The notes under the pieces were generated by a model. It was not told the origin of the DNA. It did no database searches and saw only the letters and a list, made by a program, of their open reading frames with translations. A stretch of DNA of 64,000 nt, from the NCBI GenBank assembly GCA_964530005.1, contig CAZGZD010000002.1:5282-69281 (forward strand), given 5' to 3'. Position numbers and translations under genes: made by a program. Every line of letters starts with the position of its first letter. The stretch's first letter is position 1. The DNA is from CAZGZD01 sp964530005 (lineage in GTDB: Bacteria > Patescibacteriota > Microgenomatia > UBA1406 > GWC2-37-13). Shown one piece after another: positions 1-9,679 of the stretch.

Positions 1-71
1 TGGGAGAAGAAGTGCCACCTCGCAAAAAATTTATCGTGACACACGCACAAATGGCAGTGCTGGATGTGTAG
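1..71 (+). CDS. gyrB: DNA gyrase subunit B, C-terminal end (partial)
   Basis: Only the last 22 codons are in the window, read in the frame that starts at base 3 and ends with TAG at 69-71. The residues include PPRKKFIVTHAQMAVLDV, which matches the usual end of type IIA topoisomerase B subunits (arginine/lysine pair, Phe-Ile, a few residues, then a terminal Leu-Asp-Val/Ile). GyrB supplies the ATPase and TOPRIM halves of gyrase. gyrA lies only two genes downstream, which supports the call. The 23-bp gap to the next gene suggests co-transcription. The rest of the gene is outside the window, so the identification rests on a short tail plus context. Confidence 0.75.
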   Translation, partial: GEEVPPRKKFIVTHAQMAVLDV

Positions 72-94
72 AATATTACAATTTATATTTATTT

Positions 95-607
95 ATGGAT
101 CTATCAAAGCTCGCGATTGGAAAAAATGCACCTGAGGAGATCAATGTAGTAATCGAGATCACCCAGGGATCAAGCATCAAGTATGAGATGGATAAGGAAT
201 CCGGATTTATATTTGTTGATCGCTTTTCATTTTCAGCCTTTGCCTTTCCATTTAACTATGGATTTGTCCCACACACCATGAGTGAAGATGGGGATCCGGT
301 GGACGTGGTACTCTTGTCAAGCTATCCACTTGCGCCGGGAGTCGTCATACCAGCGCGGCCCGTCGGAATGCTTGAGATGGAAGATGAGGCAGGAGTCGAT
401 GCCAAAATTATCGCTGTTGGAACCCAGAAGGTAGATCCATTCTACGTGCACGTTACGGATATATCTGATATCGAAGAGGCAGTCAAAAATAGAATTAAGC
501 ATATGTATGAGCACTATAAAGATCTTGAGCCTGGCAAATGGGTCAAGGTTCGTGATTTTAAAGATAAGGTCGCAGCTATTGCTGAGATCAAAAAAGGAAT
601 GAAATAG
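95..607 (+). CDS. ppa: Inorganic pyrophosphatase (family I)
   Basis: Soluble cytoplasmic enzyme that hydrolyses pyrophosphate to two phosphates and so pulls nucleic acid and activated-sugar synthesis forward. The 170-residue length is typical of bacterial family I enzymes. The signature DGDPVDVV (about residues 65-72) carries the metal-binding aspartates. FPFNYGFVPHT just before it and a KVRDFKDK segment near the C-terminus also fit the family. The ATG follows an AT-rich spacer with no clear Shine-Dalgarno. It sits between gyrB (23 bp) and gyrA (21 bp), so all three are probably one transcript. Nothing in the sequence looks inactivated. Confidence 0.95.
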   Translation: MDLSKLAIGKNAPEEINVVIEITQGSSIKYEMDKESGFIFVDRFSFSAFAFPFNYGFVPHTMSEDGDPVDVVLLSSYPLAPGVVIPARPVGMLEMEDEAGVDAKIIAVGTQKVDPFYVHVTDISDIEEAVKNRIKHMYEHYKDLEPGKWVKVRDFKDKVAAIAEIKKGMK

Positions 608-628
608 AAATAATTATTTTTAATATAG

Positions 629-3199
629 ATGGCAGATCAAATAGACGAAAAAAAGGACGAAATACAGCCAGAGTCGCGGGGAACACGAGACACCAGCACG
701 TCAACTGAGATCTCAACCGAGATGAAGCGAGCGTATCTGAATTACGCAATGAGCGTCATCGTGTCTCGCGCACTGCCTGATGTACGAGACGGACTAAAGC
801 CTGTACATCGACGCATCCTTTTTGCGATGAATCAGTTGGGACTTCATTCCACAGCTAAATTTTCAAAATCTGTACGTATTGTTGCACGGGTACTGAGCGA
901 TACTCATCCTCACGGTGATTCAGCTGTGTATGAATCTATGGTGAGGCTTGCTCAGGACTTTTCTATGCGATATCCTCTCGTTCATGGGCAGGGAAATTTT
1001 GGCTCAATAGACGGTGATCCAGCAGCTGCTATGCGTTATACCGAGGCGAAGCTCGCCAAAATATCGGATGAAATGCTCGTTGACCTTGATAAGGAGACTG
1101 TTGACTGGGTAGATAACTTTGACGGCCGGATTCAAGAACCAACTCACTTGCCAGCTAAGCTTCCCAATCTTTTGCTTATGGGAGCTGAAGGAATCGCCGT
1201 CGGTATGGCAACCAAAATTCCCCCGCACAATCTTACTGAATTATGTGACGCCATAATCCACATGCTGGGTGTTGCAAAAATCAAAGAAGATCAAGATTCA
1301 AAGTCAAAAAGTAAGACTGATGAGCAAGTTGCCCGCGACGTTCTACCACGCCTTACATTTGATACAGAGCTCGACGATCTACTTCAATATGTCACTGGTC
1401 CCGATTTCCCTACAGCTGGTGCAATCTATGGAGCGGCTGAGATAAAGCAGATGTATGCTACGGGTCGGGGTAAAATACTCATCCGTGCAATTATTGAAGA
1501 GGAGGAAATCAAGGGAAAAACCGCTATGGTTGTCCGTGAGCTTCCTTATCAGGTCAACAAATCCAATCTTGTCGCAAAAATAGCACAGCTTGTAATAGAT
1601 AAAAAAATCATAGGCATCTCTGATCTTCGAGATGAATCGTCTCGAGAGGGGATACGAGTTGTAATTGAACTTAAGCGAGATGCACAGTACAAAAAAGTTC
1701 TGAATAATCTTTTCAAGTATACCGAGCTTCAATCAAGTTTCCCAGCCAATATAGTGGCACTCGTTGACGGAATACCTCAGACTCTCTCACTCACGACAAT
1801 TCTCGAACACTTCATCAAACACCGAATAGATGTTGTAATCCGCCGTTCTGAATACGAACTTGAGGCAGCCAAGCGTCGCGCCCACATTCTTGAGGGATAT
1901 CTTATTGCACTTGATCATATTGATGAAGTCATCGCAACAATCAAAAAATCCAAAGATGAGCCAGAGGCTAAAGTAGCCCTTATGAAAAAATTTGGATTCA
2001 GTGAGCTACAGGCGCAAGCAATCCTTGAGATGCAACTTAGACGACTCACTGGACTCGAACGCGATAAGATTGAGGACGAGCTAAAGATGCTGAAAGAAAC
2101 CATCGACTACCTCACAGGACTCCTTAAAGATGTATTTAAGATTCTGGCTGTTGTCGGCGATGAGGTTGATTATCTAAAGAAAAAATACGGCGATAAAAGG
2201 CGAACAAAGGTATTCAAGATGCGTCCTGGCGAGATAACAGACGAGCAGCTTATTGAGAACAAAGAAGTAATAGTCGTCATGACGAAAGAGGGCTATATCA
2301 AACAGATTCCACGTGAGACATTTAAAGTACAACATCGAGGAGGCAAAGGAGTATCTGGAATTGAGACCAAGGACACAGACGACGTCTCTTCAATCACAAC
2401 AGCCATGACGCATGACTGGATGCTGTACTTCACCAATCAGGGACGAGTATTTAAGACACGTGTTTGGGATATCCCACAAGGCTCACGTATCTCAAAAGGC
2501 AAAGCAATTGTCAATCTTCTGACACTCAGGCCATCGGAGATCGTGACATCAATTCTTACATATGCTACAGATACTGAGGTTGCCGAAAGCAACAAGTTCA
2601 TCCTGATGTCAACCAAGCGTGGGGTCGTGAAAAAGACAAAATTCACAGATTTTGCCAATATCAAAAGTAGTGGGATTATCGCGATCAAGCTTCCAGCAAA
2701 TGACGAACTTCTATGGGTAATGTTGACCGACAGCACCAAGAATGTCATGCTTATATCAGGAAGCGGAAAGGCAATAATCTTCAAGGAAGCAGAAGTCAGG
2801 TCTATGGGTCGCGCCTCACAAGGAGTACGAGGAATGAAGATAGATAGTAGCGACTATATTGCATCGGCGGATGTGTTCGAAGATCGAGACCTCAAAAAAT
2901 CTATCCTCGTCATTGGACAAAAAGGTATTGGCAAAAAAACCACACTTTCCCTCTTCAAAGACCAGCACAGAGGAGGAAAGGGAATGAAGATCGCCTCAGT
3001 CGATGACAAGATGGGACACATCGCTCTTGCAAATATCATTGAAGATGAGAAGTCGACACTCATCATAACAAGCGTCAAGGGACAAGTGGTCAAGATACCT
3101 GTGTCATCAATCCCATCTCGCTCCAGAGCAGCCAAAGGAGTCATCCTTATGCGCTTTGCGCATGCTGGCGACCGGGTTGTTAGCGCTACCTTTGTGTGA
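629..3199 (+). CDS. gyrA: DNA gyrase subunit A
   Basis: The 856-residue breakage-reunion subunit of gyrase. The catalytic tyrosine is Y137 in AAAMRYTEA, preceded by R136. The quinolone-resistance region reads [17 protein letters not shown], with S98 and E102 at the positions of E. coli S83 and D87. The C-terminal beta-pinwheel has a GyrA-box, QHRGGKG, at 568-574 and a second QHRGGKG near residue 780, which argues for gyrase rather than topoisomerase IV. About 35 charged residues (roughly 215-250, with a KSKSKTDEQ stretch) are inserted before the GPDFPTAG motif compared with E. coli. The stop is TGA, which shows TGA is not recoded. The promoter of folD lies inside its last codons. Confidence 0.95.
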   Translation: MADQIDEKKDEIQPESRGTRDTSTSTEISTEMKRAYLNYAMSVIVSRALPDVRDGLKPVHRRILFAMNQLGLHSTAKFSKSVRIVARVLSDTHPHGDSAVYESMVRLAQDFSMRYPLVHGQGNFGSIDGDPAAAMRYTEAKLAKISDEMLVDLDKETVDWVDNFDGRIQEPTHLPAKLPNLLLMGAEGIAVGMATKIPPHNLTELCDAIIHMLGVAKIKEDQDSKSKSKTDEQVARDVLPRLTFDTELDDLLQYVTGPDFPTAGAIYGAAEIKQMYATGRGKILIRAIIEEEEIKGKTAMVVRELPYQVNKSNLVAKIAQLVIDKKIIGISDLRDESSREGIRVVIELKRDAQYKKVLNNLFKYTELQSSFPANIVALVDGIPQTLSLTTILEHFIKHRIDVVIRRSEYELEAAKRRAHILEGYLIALDHIDEVIATIKKSKDEPEAKVALMKKFGFSELQAQAILEMQLRRLTGLERDKIEDELKMLKETIDYLTGLLKDVFKILAVVGDEVDYLKKKYGDKRRTKVFKMRPGEITDEQLIENKEVIVVMTKEGYIKQIPRETFKVQHRGGKGVSGIETKDTDDVSSITTAMTHDWMLYFTNQGRVFKTRVWDIPQGSRISKGKAIVNLLTLRPSEIVTSILTYATDTEVAESNKFILMSTKRGVVKKTKFTDFANIKSSGIIAIKLPANDELLWVMLTDSTKNVMLISGSGKAIIFKEAEVRSMGRASQGVRGMKIDSSDYIASADVFEDRDLKKSILVIGQKGIGKKTTLSLFKDQHRGGKGMKIASVDDKMGHIALANIIEDEKSTLIITSVKGQVVKIPVSSIPSRSRAAKGVILMRFAHAGDRVVSATFV

Positions 3200-3205
3200 T
3201 ATAAT
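3177..3205 (+). promoter_or_regulatory. Sigma-70-type promoter for folD-miaA
   Basis: TTGTTA at 3177-3182 and a perfect TATAAT at 3200-3205 are separated by exactly 17 bases. The elements overlap the 3' end and stop codon of gyrA. Transcription would start near 3212, giving a leader of about 23 bases before the folD ATG at 3235. This is the best-formed promoter in the first 7 kb and suggests folD and miaA can be expressed apart from gyrA. Read from sequence only. Confidence 0.55.
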
Positions 3206-3234
3206 TAGGGACTTATAACTCGTTCTTTCTCCCT

Positions 3235-4125
3235 ATGCAAATACCTGGATCTGATATCGCAGTCGCTCTTGAAAATCTTCTTAAAAAACAAGTTGACGAG
3301 TTAAAAAAACAGGGAGTAGTGCTTAAGCTTATTGATTTTCTCGTTGGAGAGTCGCCCGATCAGATCTCATTTGTTGCTCAGAAAAAAAAGAAAGCAGATA
3401 AATTGGGAATTAAATTCGAACTCATTCAGATCAAGCAGACTCCTTATTTTCAAAAGTTTGCGAATCAGATTAAAGAGCGCTCAGAAGACCCAACAGTAAC
3501 TGGAATTATCATACAACACCCTCTTCCACCACAACTCTCAACTAACACAATCTACGACTTCATACACATCAATAAAGAGATTGAAGGACACAAAAAAAAG
3601 ACACCATTCTCTCCGCCACTCGGACTTGCTGCGCTCACAGCTCTAAAGTATGCATTTACAGGCCAAAAAATATCAGAAGATCTATTTGTTGATATTGCGC
3701 GTGACCGTAATCTTTTCAAATCACTTATAAAAAATAAAAAAGTAGTTCTCTTGGGGCGTGGCTCAACTGGTGGTCAACCAATAGGTAATGCTCTCACAAA
3801 CGCTGGTATCGGATATATAAATCTTAACTCTCAAACTCCGAACCCTCAAGAATACTGTAAGGAAGCGGATATCATCATCACAGCAGTCGGACAACATGTA
3901 ATAAAGCCAGAAATTCTCAAACCAGGCGTAATTCTTCTGAATGCTGGAGTCCGTCGAGAAAATGGTAAGTTGAGAGGGGACTACATTGAACGCGACATTG
4001 ATAAAGTTGCATCTTTTTATACCCCAACACCCGGTGGACTGGGGCCAATTGATGTAACCTATTTATACTGGAATCTTCTTGAGGCAGCCAAACTCCAAAT
4101 AAAAAATCCCCCAAAGCGTAAATAA
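3235..4125 (+). CDS. folD: Bifunctional methylenetetrahydrofolate dehydrogenase/cyclohydrolase (divergent FolD)
   Basis: FolD interconverts methylene-, methenyl- and 10-formyl-tetrahydrofolate for purine synthesis and initiator tRNA formylation. The 296 residues carry the family's landmarks: SFVAQKKKKADKLGI (40s-50s), IIIQHPLPPQL (about 91-101), the NADP-binding segment LLGRGSTGGQPIGNAL and the C-terminal TPGGLGPIDV. The catalytic lysine aligns with K50. The tyrosine beside it in E. coli (Y50) is F46 here. The conserved Lys-Asp-Val-Asp-Gly is K-E-I-E-G (114-118), so the folate-binding Asp is Glu117. These conservative changes suggest a divergent but possibly active enzyme. It is followed 10 bp later by miaA. 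Confidence 0.88.
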   Translation: MQIPGSDIAVALENLLKKQVDELKKQGVVLKLIDFLVGESPDQISFVAQKKKKADKLGIKFELIQIKQTPYFQKFANQIKERSEDPTVTGIIIQHPLPPQLSTNTIYDFIHINKEIEGHKKKTPFSPPLGLAALTALKYAFTGQKISEDLFVDIARDRNLFKSLIKNKKVVLLGRGSTGGQPIGNALTNAGIGYINLNSQTPNPQEYCKEADIIITAVGQHVIKPEILKPGVILLNAGVRRENGKLRGDYIERDIDKVASFYTPTPGGLGPIDVTYLYWNLLEAAKLQIKNPPKRK

Positions 4126-4135
4126 TACACTCCAC

Positions 4136-5077
4136 GTGGAAAATAAGATAATTGTCATCACAGGACAAACTGCAACCGGCAAGACTGAACTTGCATTAAG
4201 TATCGCAAAAAAAGAAGATGGAGAAATTGTAAATTTTGACGCACGCCAGATATATCGATATCTCGATATCATCTCTGGCAAAGATTTACCAAATGAAGAC
4301 TCTTTCCACCATAAAGAAAAGCTCAATAATTTTGATATCGGCTACTACTCATATCCCCAAGCGCCTCTTTGGCTTTATGACATAGTTGAGCCGAATATTG
4401 ATTTCTCATCCTTTGACTACCAAAAAATAGCACTTGCTGTAATACATGGAATCTTAAGTCGGGGAAAAGTTCCAATTCTTGTGGGTGGATCTTACTTTTA
4501 TTTGTATCACTTACTATACGAGTTAAGCGCTGAATCACACCCAGCCAACTGGAATTTGCGGGAGGAGCTGAATAAGTTGGCAGTCGAAGATCTTCAGGCA
4601 AGACTCAAAAAAATAAGTCCAAAAACGCTTGAGGGGATGAATCGTAGCGATAGGCAGAATCCAAGACGACTTATTAGACGTATTGAAATCTTGTCCCAAA
4701 AAACAATACCTCTTACGCATACTCATAGTGCAAAGGTCGTCCTTGGACAAAAATTGGGAATAGATACACTTAATCTTGAGATTATTGGTATTTCCCACAA
4801 AGACATAAATCAGATAAAGGCTCGTATTGAAAAAAGAGTGGATAAACGTATTAAAGCCGGAGCATACAACGAGGTTGAGGGCTTAATTAAAAAGGGGTAC
4901 ACGCTTGAGGATCACGGTCTCAAAACAATTGGATATACACAAGTATACAAATACCTAAAAGGGGAACTGACTGAAGAAGCGGCAATAGCTGAATGGATCA
5001 TCCGAGAAATTCAGTATGCCAAGCGCCAGCTCACATTTATGAAAAAAGATACAAATATAGTCTGGAGAAACGTATAA
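4136..5077 (+). CDS. miaA: tRNA dimethylallyltransferase
   Basis: Transfers a dimethylallyl group to A37 of tRNAs that read codons starting with U. The 313-residue protein begins with a P-loop, GQTATGKTEL (about 9-18), followed by DARQIYRYLDI, which corresponds to the family's DSxQ-Y motif. GGSYFYL stands where GGTGLY is usual. LIRRIEI and TIGYTQVYKYLKGE near the C-terminus are family motifs. The region after residue 45 (SGKDLP ... LWLYDIVEP) differs from the proteobacterial form and reads like a CPR variant. The start is GTG at 4136, ten bases after folD, with no good ATG nearby. It ends 2 bp before the convergent lepA stop. Confidence 0.9.
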   Translation: MENKIIVITGQTATGKTELALSIAKKEDGEIVNFDARQIYRYLDIISGKDLPNEDSFHHKEKLNNFDIGYYSYPQAPLWLYDIVEPNIDFSSFDYQKIALAVIHGILSRGKVPILVGGSYFYLYHLLYELSAESHPANWNLREELNKLAVEDLQARLKKISPKTLEGMNRSDRQNPRRLIRRIEILSQKTIPLTHTHSAKVVLGQKLGIDTLNLEIIGISHKDINQIKARIEKRVDKRIKAGAYNEVEGLIKKGYTLEDHGLKTIGYTQVYKYLKGELTEEAAIAEWIIREIQYAKRQLTFMKKDTNIVWRNV

Positions 5078-5079
5078 CA

Positions 5080-6786
5080 CTACTGATTCTTAAACAGTTT
5101 TAAAAACGCTTCTTTGGGTATCTCGACCCGCCCCACCATCTTCATTTTTTTCTTTCCGGCTTTCTGCTTTTTGAGAAGCTTATCCTTGCGAGTCCTATCT
5201 CCTCCATACAGTTTTGCGGTGACGTCTTTGCGGAGGGCGGATATCTTCTCACTGGCAATAGGCTTACCATTATATGCAGCCTTTACCTTCACATCATACT
5301 GCTGGCGTGGAATCACCTCTTTAATTCGGGAAACCAGCTCCCGGGCCTTATTTTGTGCACGTGCATGCACCACAACCTGTGAAAACTCATCTACAATCTC
5401 ATCATTCAGACTTATATCCAGTCTTGCAGCTTCAACCGGGACAAATCCAGCCAGCTCCCAGTCAAGTGAGGCATATCCTGAAGTCGTGCTTTTGAGTTTG
5501 TCAAAAAAATCAGAGATCATCTCACTCATTGGCATTCTGTAGGTAATTGTGACCTGACTTTTATTGTCCATATTCACAAACTCACCCCGATACTCTTCAA
5601 TCAGTCGAATCACTGCATTAAGGTATTCGCTTGGCGTAACAACAAGCACCTCAACATATGGCTCCAGGTAACCATTCGCATCCTTAAGATACTCAACCTG
5701 TGGGGGAGTAAGAATCAGGTCGAGCGCATACTCACGCTCCAGGCGCTCACGTACTACATCGGCGTGTAGAAGGCCTAAAAATCCCACACGAAATCCAGCT
5801 CCAAGTGCGCGCGAGTAGATGGGAGTAAAGATGAGTGCGGAATCATTGAGATACAGCTTCTCAAGAGCGCGGGAAAGATTGAGATACTGATTTGGATCTG
5901 TCGTAAAAAAAGATGCATACACCATCGGCTTCACTTCTTTATACCCTGCAACTGCCGAAATATCCGAATTTTTGGCAACTATGGTATCTCCAACTTTCAC
6001 CATATGAATATCCTTAAGATTTGTCATTATGTATCCTATCTCTCCGTCTGTCAGTGAATCCTTGGCGATAAGGTCAGGTGTGAAGATACCCACCTCAGTT
6101 GTGACAAATGTATTGCCAGCAATCTTTAGCTCCAGTGAGTCGCGTTTTTTTACTGTCCCGCCAAAGATTCTAACAAATGCAATTACTCCACGATGTGAAT
6201 CGTAGTAGGAATCAAAAATAAGCGCACGTGGCTCACTTTTCTCTGCAGGACGTGGTGGAGGAATTTTATCAATTATCTTATCCAGGATTTCAGGCACTCC
6301 CTGACCTGTCTTGGCCGATACATACTGAATGTCACTTTCGGATATTCCCAAAAACTCAATAAGCTGTGCTGCAACTTTTTTTACATTGGCCGTTGGAAGA
6401 TCGATCTTATTGATTATCGGCAGTATGGTGAGATTCTTGTCAATCGCCTTAAAACAGTTGGCCACAGTCTGCGCCTGAACACCTTGCGTCGCGTCAACGA
6501 GAAGCACAGCCCCCTCAACACACGCAAGCGTTCGGTCCACTTCATACGAAAAATCCACATGTCCCGGTGTATCAATAAGATTAAGCGTATGATCTTTATA
6601 CTGCATACGGACAGGAGCGAGCTTTATCGTAATCCCGCGCTCACGCGATATAGGGTTACGATCAAGCATCTGATCATCATGGCTACCCGCTACTACAGTG
6701 CCGGTCACCTCAAGCATACGATCCGCAAGAGTGGATTTGCCATGATCGACATGAGCTATAATTGCGAAATTGCGAATAGGCTTCAT
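5080..6786 (-). CDS. lepA: Elongation factor 4 (LepA), back-translocating GTPase
   Basis: Ribosome-associated GTPase of 568 residues. G motifs are plain: AHVDHGKST (G1, about 10-18), the RGITIK switch region, DTPGHVDF (G3) and INKIDLP (G4). The EF4-specific C-terminal domain is present, with YRMPMSEMISDFFDKLKS and the terminal KKQKAGKKKMKMVGRVEIP segment that contacts tRNA. Length is slightly short of the usual 600 but no domain is missing. The ATG at 6786-6784 is the first in-frame start and gives the normal N-terminus MKPIRNFAII. It is transcribed alone on the minus strand and converges with miaA. Confidence 0.95.
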   Translation of the reverse strand: MKPIRNFAIIAHVDHGKSTLADRMLEVTGTVVAGSHDDQMLDRNPISRERGITIKLAPVRMQYKDHTLNLIDTPGHVDFSYEVDRTLACVEGAVLLVDATQGVQAQTVANCFKAIDKNLTILPIINKIDLPTANVKKVAAQLIEFLGISESDIQYVSAKTGQGVPEILDKIIDKIPPPRPAEKSEPRALIFDSYYDSHRGVIAFVRIFGGTVKKRDSLELKIAGNTFVTTEVGIFTPDLIAKDSLTDGEIGYIMTNLKDIHMVKVGDTIVAKNSDISAVAGYKEVKPMVYASFFTTDPNQYLNLSRALEKLYLNDSALIFTPIYSRALGAGFRVGFLGLLHADVVRERLEREYALDLILTPPQVEYLKDANGYLEPYVEVLVVTPSEYLNAVIRLIEEYRGEFVNMDNKSQVTITYRMPMSEMISDFFDKLKSTTSGYASLDWELAGFVPVEAARLDISLNDEIVDEFSQVVVHARAQNKARELVSRIKEVIPRQQYDVKVKAAYNGKPIASEKISALRKDVTAKLYGGDRTRKDKLLKKQKAGKKKMKMVGRVEIPKEAFLKLFKNQ

Positions 6787-6840
6787 ATGAATATGTAATT
6801 ATACATTGAAGTCATAGTCATTTTAATTTAGAATGTTGTG

Positions 6841-7176
6841 ATGAGAAAAATCAATGCATCTGACCTTCCCACAACCCAAGCGCATAATAAAGTTTCCAGA
6901 AAAGCACTCGTTAAGGTGGGAGATATGAAGTCCTCCATACAAACAGTAAATGATGCACTTCTTAAGCCGGAAGAAGGCTTCGAACCTCACCGCCATATTG
7001 ACGGGGAAGAAATTTACTATTTTCTGGAAGGCTCTGGAATAATGCAGATAGAAGGCAATGATTTTGATGTCAAGTATGGAGATTGCATAATAATTGAAGT
7101 GGGAGAATCTCACGGATTAAAAAATAATTCAACCAAGCTTTTGCGATTTATAACAATCCGCTCTTCTTTTCAGTAA
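6841..7176 (+). CDS. Small cupin-domain protein
   Basis: A 111-residue single-domain cupin. Motif 1 reads PHRHIDGEEIYYFLEGSG (two His and a Glu as likely metal ligands) and motif 2 is YGDCIIIEVGESHGLKN with the fourth His. This layout is typical of small mannose-6-phosphate-isomerase-like cupins, which bind a divalent metal and act as isomerases or sensors; the substrate cannot be read from sequence. GTG at 6838 abuts ATG at 6841; ATG is chosen. A TAGAAT box about 10 bases upstream is a possible -10. It stands alone between the divergent lepA and the glycan operon, whose first gene starts 135 bp downstream. Confidence 0.75.
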   Translation: MRKINASDLPTTQAHNKVSRKALVKVGDMKSSIQTVNDALLKPEEGFEPHRHIDGEEIYYFLEGSGIMQIEGNDFDVKYGDCIIIEVGESHGLKNNSTKLLRFITIRSSFQ

Positions 7177-7311
7177 AGAATTTACTTTAAGTATATTACT
7201 GACCATTTTTCTATTTTCATAGGATTCCAATCGCAGATAGGTTGCCAATAATATCGACACACATCGTAGGGACGCTATAAATCAGTATAAGTTTGTATTA
7301 TAATATCGGTC

Positions 7312-8067
7312 ATGGAAAAAGAACAGAAAAAACACTTTCTTAGCATTATTATTCCAACCTATAAGCAAGAGCAGACAATCGTCAAAAATATACGTCATAT
7401 AAAAAGTGCACTCGACAAGATAAGATACAACTACGAAATCATAGTAGTTATCGACGGAATACTTGATAATGCAAGCCGCACGATACGGAATGCCAAGATC
7501 CCGCATGTCAAGACAATCACGTACGCCAAAAATCAAGGTAAGGCTCATGCCATCCGAGTGGGGATGAAGCGCGCAGTGGGGGATTATGTAATGTATATGG
7601 ACTCAGGTCAGGAGATCAATCCCAATGGCATATCAATGCTTCTTGAACACATGGAATGGTACCAGGCAGATATCATAGTTGGATCCAAGCGCCACCCCGC
7701 CTCATTAGTTCATTACCCATTGATTCGTAAAATACTCAGCTATGGTTACTATTACCTCGTTAAAGTATTGTTTAATATAAAAGTCAGAGATACTCAAGCG
7801 GGAATTAAAATCTACAGAAATAGAGTATTAAAGAGAATTCTTCCACGCCTTGTTGAAAAAAAATTTGCAGGAGATCTTGAGATGCTTGTCGTAGCGAGGA
7901 CACTTGGGTATAAAAAAATCTATGAGGCTCCAATTAAACTAAATTATAACCTTGGTGGGGTTACGTCTGCTGCAACGTGGAAGTCCATCTGGGGAATCTT
8001 AGTTGATACTATTGCAATCTATTATCGCACCTTTGTTCTCCGATATTATGAAAAAAATAAGAAATAA
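7312..8067 (+). CDS. Family 2 glycosyltransferase, dolichyl-phosphate-mannose-synthase-like
   Basis: A 251-residue GT-A fold glycosyltransferase with the N-terminal motif SIIIPTYKQEQTI. Where classical members have a DDGSxDxT motif this one has VVIDGILDNASR, and the metal-binding DxD position reads MDSGQEINPNG. KRHPASLVHYPLIRKILSYG and the later DTQAGIKIYR and GDLEMLV motifs are typical of DPM1-type enzymes that load a sugar onto polyprenyl phosphate. There are no C-terminal membrane helices. It opens a six-gene forward operon. A TATAAT at 7299-7304 lies only seven bases before the ATG, so the mRNA may be nearly leaderless. Donor sugar unknown. Confidence 0.8.
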   Translation: MEKEQKKHFLSIIIPTYKQEQTIVKNIRHIKSALDKIRYNYEIIVVIDGILDNASRTIRNAKIPHVKTITYAKNQGKAHAIRVGMKRAVGDYVMYMDSGQEINPNGISMLLEHMEWYQADIIVGSKRHPASLVHYPLIRKILSYGYYYLVKVLFNIKVRDTQAGIKIYRNRVLKRILPRLVEKKFAGDLEMLVVARTLGYKKIYEAPIKLNYNLGGVTSAATWKSIWGILVDTIAIYYRTFVLRYYEKNKK

Positions 8068-9667
8068 GCGCGCATTTGTTTTACCGAAAGTCACTGTCTT
8101 GATGTCGGCTTACAATTCAGAAAAGTATATCTCCACAGCAATTAAAAGCATACTCAAACAGACTTACAAAAACTTTGAGTTAATTATTATCGATGATTGC
8201 TCAAGTGATAGTACTTGGTCAATAATTCAAACATATGCCAAAGGTGATAGTAGGATAGTCGCACTACGTAATAAAAAAAATATTGGAGGGTGCCAAACTC
8301 TGAATAAAGGACTGCAAATAGCAAAGGGAGAATACATTGCACGAGCTGATAATGATGACATATCTTATCATTATAGACTAAAAAAACAAGTTAGTTTTCT
8401 CAATACCCATCCAGACGTTGGAATCGTCGGGGGAGCTATGGAAATAGTTGATCAAAATGACAAGGTGACAGAAGTAAGAAAATACCATCTCAATGATAAA
8501 GATATACGAAGATATATATTTAGATACAGCCCATTTTCTCACCCTCTTATCATGATGAGAAAAAAAGTTCTTGATACGGTTGGCTACTACAACAAAGAAT
8601 ATGCCCCAGCTGATGACTATGAACTTTACTTTAGAATAGGTACTATTTCCAAGTTTGCAAACTTACGAGATATCCTTCTCAAATATCGAGTAGTGACAAA
8701 CTCGATGACTCAAACCTTGACAAAGAAAATGGAGCTTGGCACTATAAAGGCTCGACGTAAATACAGTAGTACAGAGCATTACCAAATGACAATCTTTGAT
8801 CATCTTTATAATTTTTTACAGTATCTCTCAATATTTACTTTTCCTTCAAAATTAAAAATTAGGATATTCAACATACTGAGGAACAGTAAAGTCAAAAATA
8901 GTAAAAATAGTGGCAAGGTTATACTTATTACAGGTGCTGGCTCTGGATTAGGCAAATTAATCGCAAATGAGCTATCGCGTAGTGGACATATTACTTACGG
9001 AACATATCTATCAAGTGTTATAAAAAAAAGTAAGACTACACTAATTCGTACAGATATTACGTCAGATAAAGATGTCTCTTCCCTTGTTTCAAAAATAATT
9101 TCCAAAGAAAATCGTATTGATGTCATTGTCAATAATGCCGGCATGACACTGTCAGGTCCGTCACTTGATTTTACAGAAAAGGAATTTAAAAAAATTCTTG
9201 ATACTAACATCTTGGGATCATTCAGACTAATTAAATCAGTATTTTCATCTGGCGCGAAGCCCTCTCTCATTATTAATGTCACATCACTCAATGCATTCTT
9301 ATCGGTTCCCAATTTTGGCTTATATTCTTCATCCAAACATGCTATGGAGGCTTTGGGCCTTGCCCTTCGCTACGAGCTCGCACCTCTGACTCAAGTGGTG
9401 AACATCACACCAGGTGCTCTTCTGTCAAAAAACAACACAAAAATGAGCCACAAAGCAGTGCGAGAGAAATTCTCTATTCTAAATTGGATTATTCCACTAA
9501 CACCACCAATAAAAGTAGCGAAAATTATTGCAAAACTCGTTGACAAACCAAACCTTCCTAAACGAGTCATTATAGGAAGAGATGCTCAACTTATAAATTT
9601 AATACAAAGACTTTTACCTGATTTTATTTTTGATTGGGTATTAATAAGTATTTGGAATAAAAAATAA
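8048..9667 (+). CDS. Fusion protein: family 2 glycosyltransferase plus short-chain dehydrogenase/reductase
   Basis: One continuous frame encodes two enzymes. With the ATG at 8048 as start (539 residues), residues 15-240 are a GT2 domain with VTVLMSAYNSEKYI, DDCSSDSTW (49-57), RADNDD (99-104) as the metal-binding motif, and PADDYELYFR. A linker of about 40 residues leads to an SDR domain from about 288, with the nucleotide-binding TGAGSGLG (295-302), NNAG, a catalytic-type Ser in NVTSLNA and YSSSKHAMEAL supplying Tyr-x-x-x-Lys. Both halves look intact. The open frame extends upstream to 8003, but that lies deep inside the previous gene; ATG 8048 gives a 20-bp overlap. The SDR may reduce a sugar or a lipid-linked intermediate; substrate unknown. 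Confidence 0.82.
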   Translation: MKKIRNKRAFVLPKVTVLMSAYNSEKYISTAIKSILKQTYKNFELIIIDDCSSDSTWSIIQTYAKGDSRIVALRNKKNIGGCQTLNKGLQIAKGEYIARADNDDISYHYRLKKQVSFLNTHPDVGIVGGAMEIVDQNDKVTEVRKYHLNDKDIRRYIFRYSPFSHPLIMMRKKVLDTVGYYNKEYAPADDYELYFRIGTISKFANLRDILLKYRVVTNSMTQTLTKKMELGTIKARRKYSSTEHYQMTIFDHLYNFLQYLSIFTFPSKLKIRIFNILRNSKVKNSKNSGKVILITGAGSGLGKLIANELSRSGHITYGTYLSSVIKKSKTTLIRTDITSDKDVSSLVSKIISKENRIDVIVNNAGMTLSGPSLDFTEKEFKKILDTNILGSFRLIKSVFSSGAKPSLIINVTSLNAFLSVPNFGLYSSSKHAMEALGLALRYELAPLTQVVNITPGALLSKNNTKMSHKAVREKFSILNWIIPLTPPIKVAKIIAKLVDKPNLPKRVIIGRDAQLINLIQRLLPDFIFDWVLISIWNKK

Positions 9668-9679
9668 TTCACTTTTATA

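Noticed and set aside
5114..5542. Plus-strand open frame inside lepA
   Set aside because: It is antisense to a well-conserved part of lepA, encodes no recognisable protein and follows the codon shadow of that gene.
8003..8047. Upstream start for the GT2-SDR gene
   Set aside because: It would extend the protein into the previous gene; the ATG at 8048 gives the normal GT2 N-terminus.
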